Assembly: GCA_920105625.2 (NCBI GenBank)
Contig: OV050030.1
Coordinates: 62,222,322 to 62,286,321 of the forward strand
Direction: 5' to 3'
DNA length: 64,000 nt
Source: Clusia tigrina
Taxonomy: Eukaryota > Arthropoda > Insecta > Diptera > Clusiidae
Both the position numbers and the translations under genes were made by a program. The first letter of the stretch is position 1, and each line of letters opens with the position of its first letter. Below the pieces are notes generated by a model. It was not told the DNA's origin. It made no database searches and saw only the letters and a program-made list of their open reading frames with translations. Of the stretch, positions 46,201 through 56,420 are shown in pieces.

Positions 46201-47934
46201 CTTGCGAATGATAAACATTGGGACACTGCACTCGCTGATGCATCGAAAACTGCTCGACCACAGCAAATACGCACGTTATTTGCCATATTATTGACAACCT
46301 GCTTCCCATCTAATCCAAAATATCTTTGGGAAAAATACAAGGACTACATGAGTGAAGATATTCTACATTGTTTCCGCGCTGCAAATCAAAATCCGGACCT
46401 TCAATTCACACCAAACGTGTATACTGAGGCATTGATTTTGATTGAAGACATATGTTTGACAATCGCTAACAAGGCACTGGTGCAACTGGGAATGCCTGCT
46501 CCGAACCGACCAGCGTACGATCTTTTCGAGATCGTGATTTGCAACGAGAAACAGACTTTGATTCTGACGAACTGGAGACATTTGTAAAAAAAAAATTTCC
46601 GCAGTTGCTTCCAGAACAACGCATTGTGTATGACAGAATTATGCATGCAGTCAAAGAACAAACCGGTGGACTGTTTTTCATAGATGCGCCCGGTGGTACA
46701 GGCAAGACTTTTCTTCTTTCACTCATTTTGGCAACCATACGATCACAAACTAATATTGCACTGGCCATTGCATCATCTAAAATTGCGGCAACTCTTTTGG
46801 ATGGTGGCCGAACAGCGCATTCAGCATTGAAACTACCATTGAAATTAAAAAACACTGAGGCACCAACATGCAACATCAGCAAACACTCTGGAATGGCTAA
46901 AGTACTCCAAACGTGTTAAATTATCATATGGGATGAATGTACAATGTCTCACAAGAAAGCATTGGAAGCGCTTGATCGTACACTGCGACATTTGAGAGGA
47001 AACGCACAGAGCTTCGGAGGCGCACTCATTTTATTGTCTGGTGATTTTCGACAAACATTACCACGTTCAACACCCGCTGATGAACTTAATGCATGTCTCA
47101 AATCATCAACTTAATGGCGTCATTTACAGAAACTGACTTTGAATACCAACATGCGTGTACAACTACAACGGGATGCATCGGCTGGACATTTTGCAAAACA
47201 ATTAATGGATATTGGAAATGGGCGAATGCAAATTGATGAATCTACGCAATGTATCACCTTGCCAGCAAACTTTTGTAAGATCACAGAAAGCATAAACGAA
47301 TTGGTGCAAAAAACTTTCCCAAACATTGCACAGAACTACAAAAATCATAAGTGGCTCAGTACGCGTGCTATATTAGCGGCCAAAAACATCGATGTCAATA
47401 CCATCAACTTCAATATTCAGAATGGAATTCCCGGCGAAACAACAATATATAAGTCCATCGATACTGTGGTGAATGAAGATGAAGTTGTCAACTATCCAAC
47501 TGAATTCTTGAACTCGCTTGATTTGCCAGGCATACCACCGCACGTTCCTACATCGAAACATAAATCCACCACGACTTCGCAACGGAACCAGACTCTCAGT
47601 CAAGAAAATGATGAACAATGTTATCGAGGCAACAATTTTGACTGGAAAATTCAAAGGTGAAGACGTACTGTTGCCACGTATCCCAATGATCCCAACAGAT
47701 ATGTCATTCGAATTCAAACGTTTGCAGTTCCCGGTGCGACTCGCTTTCGCAATAACTATCAACAAAGCACAAGGACAATCGTTGCAAGTGTGTGGATTAA
47801 ATTTGGAGAATCCATGCTTCTCACATGGGCAGCTCTATGTGGCTTACTCACGCGTCGGAAAACCTTCTGATTTAATCGTTTACGCACCAGATGGAAAAAC
47901 AAGAAATATTGTGTATCCCACAGCACTTCAATAA
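43257..47934 (+). pseudogene. Helitron Rep/PIF1-helicase, interrupted
   Basis: It starts MPPKRQAIGRSTPKARKK at 43257. A 23-residue repeat region follows (43340-43790), then a Cys-containing N-terminal domain (CMYCSA...CCANGK, 43905-43970). The Rep domain has TFTCNPTW (about 45006-45030) and the HUH-type motif GLPHAHIL (45199-45222). The helicase has Walker A APGGTGKT (about 46685-46708) and ends with INKAQGQS and YVAYSRVGKPSDL near 47760-47870. Breaks: TGA at about 43341 (from CGA), TAA at 44557-44559, stops near 45226 and 45262, a frameshift near 45370-45400, others near 46000-46200 and 46590, and a TAA near 46917. The protein would nick and unwind DNA for rolling-circle transposition. Confidence 0.9.
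43335..43790 (+). repeat. Protein-coding 69/138-bp repeats in the Helitron ORF
   Basis: GAGCAACGAGCATTAAGG recurs at 43405, 43543 and 43681, exactly 138 bp apart (with a diverged copy at 43336). Each 138-bp unit is made of two related 69-bp halves encoding 23 residues of the type RSSETTEQRALRLENLR. Confidence 0.92.
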
Positions 47935-49023
47935 ATATAAAATTGTAACGAAACGCTGCAATGTCACAATTTTTTCGAAATGAACAAAATCAATAAAATG
48001 TATCAAAATGAATTGAATATTTGTATAATGTCTTTCCTTCAAATTTATTTATTTGAACTACTCATCCGATTTCAAAAATTCTTTGACACCCCCCTACAAT
48101 TCAGGGTTAGCGAAGCGCACCGGGTACAGCTAGTATTTTATATTTACACAGGGTGCTTCAGGTAAAAATAAAACCCAATATTTTATAATTTATTTAAAAT
48201 GTTTAATTTATCGGGGTTATCTTCTTTTAAAATGCCACAAGCTATACATTTCAAGAGATGTGTACCCATTTTTTAAGTTTTTCGTGTTTAAATAAATTTT
48301 CACATTTAAATAAAATTTCCTGCCAGTTGCACTAGTGAAATAGCAGGCAAATTTACTCGAGGGTAACCCACTTCGCACTGCCGGCAGCTGTGCACTTTAT
48401 CACCTAAAGGACCCTGGGTACTACCAACAGAGACCATAGAGACGGGACACTTAAGCCCAATACACACTATTCCTGCCGTTCACGGTCATTCAAGCATCCG
48501 TCAATTATTCTTTAATGCCTTTTAATAGGAAGTATTCACATTACCGGTCACGTGCCAGTCACAGTCCAAGCAAGACCGCCGCGGTTTTCTCAAAAAGAAT
48601 ACTTTACCGAAGGCTGAACGTGTGGATTGCATCGATTGCTTGTGGATTTCGTTCAGATGAAATTTTACGCGTTCTAGCGTAGGGATCGACTTGATGTGCC
48701 AGCATATGTGTGAGTGTGGAATAAATACGATCGACGCCATCCACTTCGTTTAACTTTTATTTATTTTTGTTGTTTTCTCTCCTATTATTTCAACAACGAT
48801 CATTTATTAAAAGAATAATTAGCAATCTTAGTGATGAGTCTTAATGAGTAGACGTGTTTGTTTTGTGCTAACGAGTTGAGAGCGGTTTTTGTACTATATT
48901 GCCATATCTTGGTCTGTTAATTCGCCTACTAAGGCTTGAAGTTGTGACTAAGTGTCGGTGCTTGTGTTGAGTTTTTTCTTTCTATATAGTCGATCTGAAA
49001 TAAAGAAACCTGTTTTTAGAAAA

Positions 49024-49837
49024 ATGTAATTGGCAACAAGACAGGTAGCACAAAGAAGAGAGAAAGAAAATTTGGCGTTTAGTTTGCACTCAACACCAAA
49101 TGCGAACAAAGCAACTGCAGATAGGCTGTCTGACTCTGGTTTGCTGGCTGCATGGGATGAGCGGCGGGTTAAGCTCGAAGAGTGCATTGTTACAAAACTT
49201 AACGGATCTGTGAAACTGCTTGAGGATCGGGTTATGTAGAAAATGAGTGAGTTGGCCGGTGAGTTGTCTAAGATCTGGAGAGATTTTAGGCAAATTGAGT
49301 CTAGAGTGTCGGCAATTGAGCGATCCATCACGGAAGTTGAAACACTGAAGTCAAATGTGCACTCTCTGCAATCCCAAGTGGAAAACTTTGAAGGCGATGC
49401 TGTCTCAACGGATATACTAATTAATGGAATACCTGAGACTGAGAGCATGTGACTCGCCGCGGATTCGGGAAGTATGCCGTCTGCGCTCGAACCGTAGCCA
49501 ATCTCAAAACGGGGCTTCGCCTGTTTTGGTGAGACTGCAAACGGCACAACAAAGGAGTAATCTTTTTCGGGCTATTGCTGGATTCTGCAAGGAGCAGAAG
49601 AGATCCATCTTGCTGTCTGATATTTGTGTAGGCGGACAAACTCCCGTATTTGTATATGAGAGCCTAACTAAGAGCAATCGGGTAATTATGCCGTATGCAT
49701 CGAGGATTAGGCGGCAGCGCCTGTTAACTTCTGCATTCTCAGTGCGAGGCATGGTCTATGTTCGAGTGAATCGAGATTCTGAAGCAAAGCGGCCGTGGAT
49801 TCGCTCGTTGGCGCAACCAGCTACTAATTTACAATAA
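49024..49837 (+). pseudogene. LINE ORF1 (coiled-coil gag-like)
   Basis: It begins with a Lys/Arg/Glu-rich stretch. A heptad-rich coiled coil follows (WRDFRQIESRVSAIERSI and LKSNVHSLQSQVENFEG, 49275-49395), then ILINGIPE. After a frame change near 49440 comes a C-terminal RNA-binding-type domain with PVLVRLQTAQQRSNLFRAI, LLSDICVGGQTPVFVYESL and RRQRLLTSAFSVRGMVYVR (49515-49770). A TAG at 49237-49239 and the frame change make it a pseudogene. The coiled coil followed by NGIPE is typical of CR1/L2-like ORF1 proteins that multimerise on LINE RNA. Confidence 0.75.
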
Positions 49838-50300
49838 TTTTGTCTTTTCCTTCATTCCTTATGCTTATTTCAAACTTAGCTAAAATTTTTCCTTTTTTTA
49901 TAAATTTATTCTTTTATATATTTTTAACTCTTTACTTTTCATATAGGTATATCTATTCTTCTATTTCTTTCTATACATTTAATTTGCGTTCTGTTGTTGT
50001 GGCTGCTGCTTATTACTATTTCGGGCTTTCAGCTCTGTGGTGGTGCTAGTGGTAATCATAAAGTATTGGTTGATGTATAATAATAATAATAATTTAGCTT
50101 TAGTAGTTTGCCCAATGGCCGACACTGCGACCTAAAAGATCTTTTGTGTCATACTACATTTGTCATTAATGATCCATGTGATAACAATGGTCCGATCTAC
50201 TATGCCCTATAGGTTTAGTACCGGCGTTTCTTCCGTAATGCCATAGCATTTGGTCCGTTTGGTGATGTCAAAACGTCACAATAATTTATCAGGTTCTTTT

Positions 50301-51396
50301 CTACCTAGATGTTCCTTCTCTAGAAAAAGGAAGTAGCTGAAAGTCATGTTCCTTCATTATCTTTACCGCTTTATGTATGAATTTGAGAATGTCCATAACA
50401 GGAGCATTCTTTATTTCTTCCAGAGCCAGCTGGTCGCGGTGGAATATTCTAGTTCTTGCCAACGCAATGCAGTCGCACAGTATGTGTTCCGTGGTTTCCT
50501 CTTCTTCTAGACAGAGCCGGCACTCCGTATCATCAAGAATGTGGATTCTACTCAGGTGATATTTCAGGTAATAATGACCTGATAAAAACCTACTATTTTT
50601 CCTATATCTGCTTTGCACATATTGCGCAATTCTTTATTGTAGGTGAATGGCCTTACCAGTCTTTTGGCTTGGTGAAGCCTCTCTATCCCTTCCCAGTGTG
50701 ACATTCTGAGACTATGTTCCCAGCTATCTACCCTGGATTTAGCCTCCGCCCTTTTGATACCACAGTATGGCTCCGGACCTATGAAGTTTGCTGCGGAACC
50801 GGCCCTAGCCAGATCGTCAGCAATTTCATTACCTTCAATCCCCGAGTGACCCGGGACCCAGCAAATTGCAACCTTATTTGTTGCACCTAGATATTGTAGG
50901 TTGTTGAAGCATTCTTCCACCAGTTTCGATTCTAAAGAATATGAAGCTCATGCCTGTAATGCAGCTTGACTATCTGAATAGATAGTATATAGTGCTTGAT
51001 AGATAGGTATAGTGCTTGATAGATAGGTATAGTGCTTGATACCCGTTTTCAGATTTGTCCTCGCACAGATTGAGATTGCTTGAATTTCAGCCTGTAAGAC
51101 GCTATGCTACTGCCCATTGGTTCTGAGATTTTGGTATTTGGTCCATAGACCCTTGCACCGACTCCGGTGTTTTTTTTTGAACCGTCTGTGAACCATTCTA
51201 GACCTCTAGGGTCGACCCAAGGTCCTCCTATGTCCCATTCATCACGGTCTGAGATAATAATATCAAAATTGCGATCAAACTGTCGTTTTGGAATCATATA
51301 GTCCGTTATTGAGCAGATTATGTTTTGATCTGGTATGTTTTTTAAAATATTGAAATGACCATAGTCATGAGGTTCTTGTCTATACAAGATCTTCAT
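50301..51396 (-). pseudogene. I/LOA-type LINE RNase H and C-terminus
   Basis: From right to left: YMIPKRQFDRNF, then LEWFTDGSKKNTGVGARVYG (first RNase H Asp, about 51160-51210), then a broken middle. ICWVPGHSGIEGNEIADDLARA (50815-50880) has the conserved His and last Asp, and a Cys/His motif CRLCLEEEETTEHILCDC follows at about 50475-50530. A minisatellite (TATAGTGCTTGATAGATAGG, about three units, 50987-51041) has expanded inside the RNase H and destroys the Glu region. Confidence 0.85.
50987..51041. repeat. 20-bp minisatellite in the LINE RNase H
   Basis: The unit TATAGTGCTTGATAGATAGG is repeated about 2.7 times without mismatch. Confidence 0.95.
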
Positions 51397-51401
51397 CTTT
51401 A

Positions 51402-52791
51402 TTGGTTGATGTATTGTGCAAACAACGTTGTGGCTTAAAAATTGTACATTTTAATGCTAGAAATCCAAACTTTTCCAAACTTGATTATGTGAGGCACATT
51501 TTTGCAGATTCCTCTGTTGATACGATTTGTTTAGGAATGATAGAGTCGGCCGAAAAGGAGGTGGTGTTGCTGTTTTTGTTAAAACTTTTCTAAATGTAAA
51601 AATCATAAATAGGTATAATGGCACTGCAGTAAAGTTCTTAAATGGCTCATCAGATATCTCCACACCTGAATGAGTTTAAGCTGCTTTCACCACTACAGTC
51701 TGGTTTTCGTAAAAGTCATAGCTGCTCGACTGCTATGCTGAAAGTTGTTTATGATATTCGGATATCATTTGATGATGACCAATGAACTCTGCTCTGTTTA
51801 TTGGACTCTTCCAAGGCTTTCGATAGTGTCAACCATAGACTATTATGTTTTAAGTTAAAGATTTATTTTGGCTTTTCTGGCAATGCCTTGTTGCTTCTGA
51901 CGAGCTAGTTGAGTGGTAGATATCAGCGAGTGAAGATTGGTGATATCTTCTCTGATTGCAGGCCTGTTTTTTCAGGGTTCAATTCTTGGACCACTGCTCT
52001 TCAGTATGTTCATCAATGACACTTTTTCACTTGATTGTAATGGAGTGATGCATGCTTATGCCGATGACATTCAGTTATATCTGTCATGCAGGGTAGGCCT
52101 TATTGATGATCTGGTTTGTAGACTTAATGAGAAGCTTGATATTCTAAGTGGTTGGGCTCGTAGCATTGATCTGTGTCTAAATCCGCCGAAATCTTTTGTT
52201 CTGCCTATTTACAAAGACAATATACTTTTTACTGAAATCCCTCCAATGTTTATTGCTGGTTGCCGCCTTACACTTGTTAACAAGACTGTTGTGCTTGGGT
52301 TTCATTTGAACTCGTCATTGACTTTCTCGGATCATATCAACCATGTGGTTTGCAGAATGTATATGACTCTGCGCTGTTTGAGGATGTCTGCTCGATTTAC
52401 TCCCGTTGAAACCAGGCGCAGGTTGGTTGTGCAATTGCTTACCTACTCTGAGGTGGTGTATACTGGTTTGGACTCTCGGTCTTTACATAAGCTGCGAGTG
52501 TCATTCAATAATGCTACTTGGTATGTGTATGGCTTGCGAAAATTTGACCATATCTCGTCCTGGAGTAAAATGGTTCTGGGTTGCGATATTGAGAGCTATT
52601 TAAACGCAAGAAACTGTATATTTATGCATAAATTAATATGCTCTAAGGTTCCGCTATACCTTTGTGACAAGTTGTGCTTCAGCCTGTCGAATCGTTGCAA
52701 TAATCTCATTATTCCGAGGTTTACGTTCCGAAACTCGGCTAGAATGTTTTTCGTTGGCACCACTAGACTGTGGAACTCTTTTCCTTCCTAG
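51402..52791 (+). pseudogene. CR1/jockey-group LINE ORF2 (endonuclease start and RT)
   Basis: LKIVHFNARNPNFSKLDYV and FADSSVDTICL (51430-51530) open the APE endonuclease, followed after a shift by KGGGVAVFVKTF. The sequence then jumps to RT: LLSPLQSGFRKSHSCSTAM (51680-51740), LLDSSKAFDSVNHRLL with the first catalytic Asp, and, after a frame change at about 51965, GSILGPLLFSMFINDT, then YADDIQLYL (52057-52080) with an intact YADD. The thumb and C-terminal domain run to 52791. A deletion removes most of the endonuclease and RT blocks 0-1. Confidence 0.85.
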
Positions 52792-53256
52792 TTCTACTAC
52801 CCTTTTCCTTTTTACTTTTTTTTCTTTTGTTTTTTTTTTTTTTGTTTTGTTATATTTGTTTGTTGATATCTAATGATTGTCAATAGAATTAATTTTAGCT
52901 TTAAGTTTTTAATTTAAGATACAATTGTGGCTAAGTTCAATGTACAGCATAAGTTTTTATAACTTTTTGTATGAAAATAAATTAAATCAAACTAAAATTG
53001 TACAACATACGTACATTCTTATTATTACTTCATATTAATTTTATATATGTACAAAATATATGTATACATTTTATAAATTGCAGACGAGTAGTTGGATGAA
53101 CTGGTGCGAAGCCATGAAAGTCTTTTTGACATACAATCGGCATTAACATCCACATTTGAAAAGTTGTGACTGGCAGGTGAATGGATAATGTGAATACATT
53201 GCGTTCCGTCTGACCGTGGCTGGCCTGTAAACGCCACGAATAGTGTGTACTGGGCC
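52792..53256. other. LINE 3' UTR and right end of TTAA element 1
   Basis: A T-rich 3' UTR and A-rich tail to about 52996, then the right arm of the TTAA element with its inverted termini. No gene is seen. Confidence 0.6.
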
Positions 53257-54064
53257 TTAAACGTCAAATTTTCTAACGTTTAAAAAAAACTGTCTTTGTT
53301 TATCAGTAGTTGCCTATATGGATTCTGAAGAAAATCAGCCACACTACTACAGTTTTGCACATGTGTTAGTGTACGCAAAATTAAGGGCCGACCAAAATAG
53401 ACGAGACGAAACGTGACGAGTAAGTTCGAGCATATGTGAATCAATGCTAATAGCCAAAATGGTCATACATATTTGATCGAAACTGAACGAAACATTTAGA
53501 CGTGACGATCGGTTCCGTAAGCGAATACTCTCTATAAAAAATATGCGACAACCTTCCAGTTAGTACAAAATCTTGAAATGTTGCTTTAATTCGGGACTGT
53601 CGACTTTTGTTGACAGCTTTTATTAAGAGCTTTGTGGCTTGTGGACCGTATTTATAAATTGGATTTTAATTCCTTCTTTATTTTGATTATTTACATCTTG
53701 ATCGTTCGCTTATCATTTATTGTGTTTATATTGATTTCATATGATTGGAAAGCAATTAAAGCGCAATTTTATACGTACACACATATTTATATAAATTACA
53801 TACGTACATCCAACTTATTCGGTTGGATTTATATTATGGTATATTAATATGCATATACATATCATGAATTGAAAGGCTTAATATTTGATTTTTACATACT
53901 TTTGCAGAAATTTCGAAAATTTTTTTAAAAATTTATTTTATTTTTTTAAAAAAGTTTTATTTATAAATATGTAAATTATTATTTTTAATATGTAAATTAT
54001 ATTTCACATACAAAAATGCTTCTTCCTCATATTCCACCAAAAAATCTTTTATTGATTATATCGG

Positions 54065-54558
54065 CCACTCATACCAGGCGAGCAGAAAGCGAAAACAGCA
54101 CCACACTTCACATCAGGAATTGAAAATTAAAATTATTAAATTGTTATGTAATGTGGACACATCCTCTTTGTATTTGGCATTTCGGTCCCTTCGCAAGTCG
54201 CTACCTACTATACTTTACTATACTATATGTATATGTATAAATGTATGTAAGTGCCTGCTCAGAATTAATGCGAGGGGATTCACTTTTCTTCAGATCTGAT
54301 ATTTTGAACCACCAATGAAAAGGAATAACCTTTCATGTGTACGTACGAAGCAATAGGCAGCACTTTCCACGCTTGAAGCTTAGCTAAAAGTGCAAAACCT
54401 TGCAAATATGTAAGCTTTCTTTAAGAGGGCTGCAATTTTGTGAGTTGGGGACCTCTGGTTAACAGTGGCCTAATTTGCAATTGAAGAATAATTTCAACTT
54501 GCAATTGAAAATTGTAAATCCCTACTGCTTTCGTTTTCTGTTCGCCTGGTATGAGTGG
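54065..54558. mobile_element. Nested MITE-like element with ~32-bp TIR
   Basis: CCACTCATACCAGGCGAGCA (54065 onward, continuing GAAAGCGAAA) is mirrored at 54527-54558 with a few mismatches. The interior has no ORF. No target duplication was clear. Confidence 0.7.
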
Positions 54559-55310
54559 CGAACATACTCAATAGAAATATTGCTTTTTTTATTTATTATT
54601 ATTATTATAATGCAATAAAACCTACAAAATGAGTCCCAATATTTCCATTTTCTTAAAAATCAGTAATAATGAAATCAAATAAATTCTAAATTTCTTAATC
54701 ACACATATTAATGTACGTATAAAATTGAGAGTGTATTTGATTTCTTAAAATAGTGTGTGTTCTTTATATGAAATGCGACAATTTTGCGCAAATTGTCAAA
54801 CTTCAAAACAATAAATTGTAAATATGTATATAAAAAAATATACGAGTATGTATGACTCCACACCATGTGACATAATTTGACCTACATTCGTTTAGAAAAA
54901 AGCATATGCAAAATTGATAATACAAACAAGAAGTTTGTGTTTGTATGTACAATTGTGTATGCTTTAGAAATATATCTTGGGCACACTGATCCAACAAGTG
55001 TTCGTTATCATTATTCCATTATATTTGTGTTCTTAATCTGAGGCGGAGCGACACAGAACCTGCCTCGTCAAAGAACATCGAAATACTGAAAAGATAGTAG
55101 CAAAATTCGATCCACATAAGGTAAAAAGCTCTGCAATATCAAAATGTTCCCAGCCCAGAGCCAGCAACACAATTTAGTACTGAAAAGAGGTTGTCGCATA
55201 TTCTTTATAGAGAGTATTTGCCGTAAGAACCGAACTGCAAACGTCTGCTACTCGTCATAACCTCTTGTTTGTTGATACGATTGTTGTTTTTTAAAGAAAT
55301 TAAAATTAAA

Positions 55311-55442
55311 ATGACGGAATTTTGCTACAATTCTATCGCCGCTGTGGGGGATGAACTCGGAATTTATGTAAAGAGCCATCCATCGATGCGTTTGATAGCG
55401 TCACATTTTGGGCTAAATGTCAAAATCGACGTAAGTGGGTGA
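55311..55442 (+). other. Small ORF with possible splice donor
   Basis: 43 codons: MTEFCYNSIAAVGDELGIYV, then KSHPSMRLIASHFGLNVKID, where the DNA reads GAC|GTAAGTGGG, a consensus splice donor. It reads towards the right end of TTAA element 2 and has no acceptor or second exon within the element. I do not recognise it. It could be a captured exon or chance. Confidence 0.25.
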
Positions 55443-55695
55443 GTGCAGAAGTTCGTCAAATCGCTATCGTTACGCCTCGTCTATTTTGGTCCAACCTTAA
55501 GAGTCATTGCTCTGTGTTCTCTGCTATCAATCTTGATTGACAATCTTAAATGTGTGTAGGTGCGCTCGGCTCTAGTCGCGAATCATCGGCTCACATGTAC
55601 AGCTTTCGTAACTGATTGATGAAAATAAAATATATTTGATGATTTTATGTTTGTATGTATGCGGCAGCGATTAACAAGCAATTTCTCAGTTGTGC

Positions 55696-56256
55696 CATAG
55701 ATTAAAATAGATACGCAACTCTTCTTCTTCCTCATCAGCTGTTGAAAAATAACCATTTTTTTCCCTATCCGTGTGAAACAATAACAACACAATGTATAGC
55801 GGCCATGCTATGGTGAGAAAATAAAATTTGCTACAGCTGACGCTAAACATGGGAGTAGAATTTAGAGTTTCGTGGCGTAACAATTAAAAAGTACTTTGAA
55901 TTTGAAAGCGGTTAGATACATATTATTTTGTAGGGTATTCTTATGTTTCATAAGTATGTTATATTTACATATGTTGCGAAATAAATTCTAATCCTAATAA
56001 ATAAAGCTAACGGTATATTGGGATCACGTTTTTCCCAGTAAGAAGATATGGAGGGGTCTTCTGAAAAATCCACTATCTGCTCGCAGTTACCTTTGTAATG
56101 CGCGTATAGTGTGTGCGAGAATATATACATATATGTATATATATATATGGCAAATACCACAATATAGATATGTTAGAGCGTTCAATGGCAAGACGCCATT
56201 GAGCAATAACTAACTGTGAGCCAGAGAAAGGCGAAGAAAGGCTGATTGAATCTATG
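55696..56256. mobile_element. 561-bp element with 7-bp target duplication
   Basis: The flanks GTTGTGC (55689-55695 and 56257-56263) are identical, and the left repeat copy carries the single unfilled GCACAAC at 16585-16591. The ends are CATAGATT / AATCTATG, a short 8-bp inverted repeat. Since a C precedes and a G follows, a 9-bp inverted repeat with a 5-bp duplication is an alternative reading. A TA tract lies at 56121-56148. No coding capacity. Confidence 0.8.
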
Positions 56257-56420
56257 GTTGTGCTTTGGCCGTGAAGCAATGAACACACGCGCGGATGAAA
56301 GCAACTGAGCACTAATTAAACAGGGATTGCAATAAGTTGCATTTAATCAGAAAAAATTGTCCATAATAAAAATTAACTAATAAATTTTCATAAGTAAGGA
56401 CTTTTCTTTAACCAGTCTTT

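Larger units (their letters stand above)
41587..48133 (+). mobile_element. Helitron (Helitron-1), full length but inactivated
   Basis: The 3' end reads GCGAAGCGCACCGGGTACAG then CTAG (48130-48133), a typical Helitron terminus. The left repeat copy preserves the empty site GAGGAAAAAA|TATTTTATA at 22646/22647, which fixes the insertion between A and T without target duplication, as Helitrons do. The element therefore starts at 41587 with CCTACATATATATA, where TC would be canonical. It encodes a Rep/helicase with several breaks. It spans 6,547 bp. Confidence 0.93.
50079..51399 (-). mobile_element. 5'-truncated I/LOA-type LINE inserted in the CR1/jockey-group LINE
   Basis: Flanked by an exact 15-bp duplication TATTGGTTGATGTAT (50064-50078 and 51400-51414). 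In element orientation its 3' end is an ATT-trinucleotide tail (plus strand AATAATAATAATAAT, 50079-50093). Only the end of ORF2 is present, so this is a typical 5'-truncated target-primed insertion. Removing it and one duplication copy restores the host LINE into its endonuclease start. Confidence 0.93.
48820..52996 (+). mobile_element. CR1/jockey-group LINE, internally deleted, inside TTAA element 1
   Basis: A plus-strand LINE with an ORF1 coiled coil, the start of an endonuclease and the second half of the RT. It ends in an A-rich tail (AAATAAATTAAATCAAAC) near 52975-52996. No RNase H of its own is seen. It is interrupted by another LINE at 50079-51399, and part of the endonuclease and early RT is deleted near 51650. 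The 5' boundary is approximate and no target duplication was found. Confidence 0.75.
48455..53256. mobile_element. TTAA-flanked transposon 1, carrying nested LINEs
   Basis: Termini GCCCAATACACACTATTC and, reverse-complemented, GGCCCAGTACACACTATTC are flanked by TTAA on both sides (48451-48454 and 53257-53260). The left repeat copy keeps the unfilled site as TTAG/CTAA at 22342-22345. Inverted similarity extends inwards: GTATTCACATTA and TGCCAGTCACA occur in both ends, so the TIR region is over 100 bp. Without the LINE it is under 1 kb of non-coding DNA. TTAA duplication suggests piggyBac or Kolobok-type mobilisation. Confidence 0.85.
53385..55496. mobile_element. TTAA-flanked transposon 2 (2.1 kb)
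   Basis: TTAA occurs at 53381-53384 and 55497-55500. Termini GGGCCGACCAAAATAGACGA and, reverse-complemented, GGTTGGACCAAAATAGACGA. A second inverted pair, ACTCTCTATAAAAAATATGC at 53527 and its complement ending at 55215, and GAACCGA / TCGGTTC nearby, extend the inverted regions inward. The left repeat copy retains the empty site at 22221-22223. The interior is AT-rich and includes a nested TIR element (54065-54558) and a small ORF (55311-55442). No transposase is recognisable. Confidence 0.85.
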
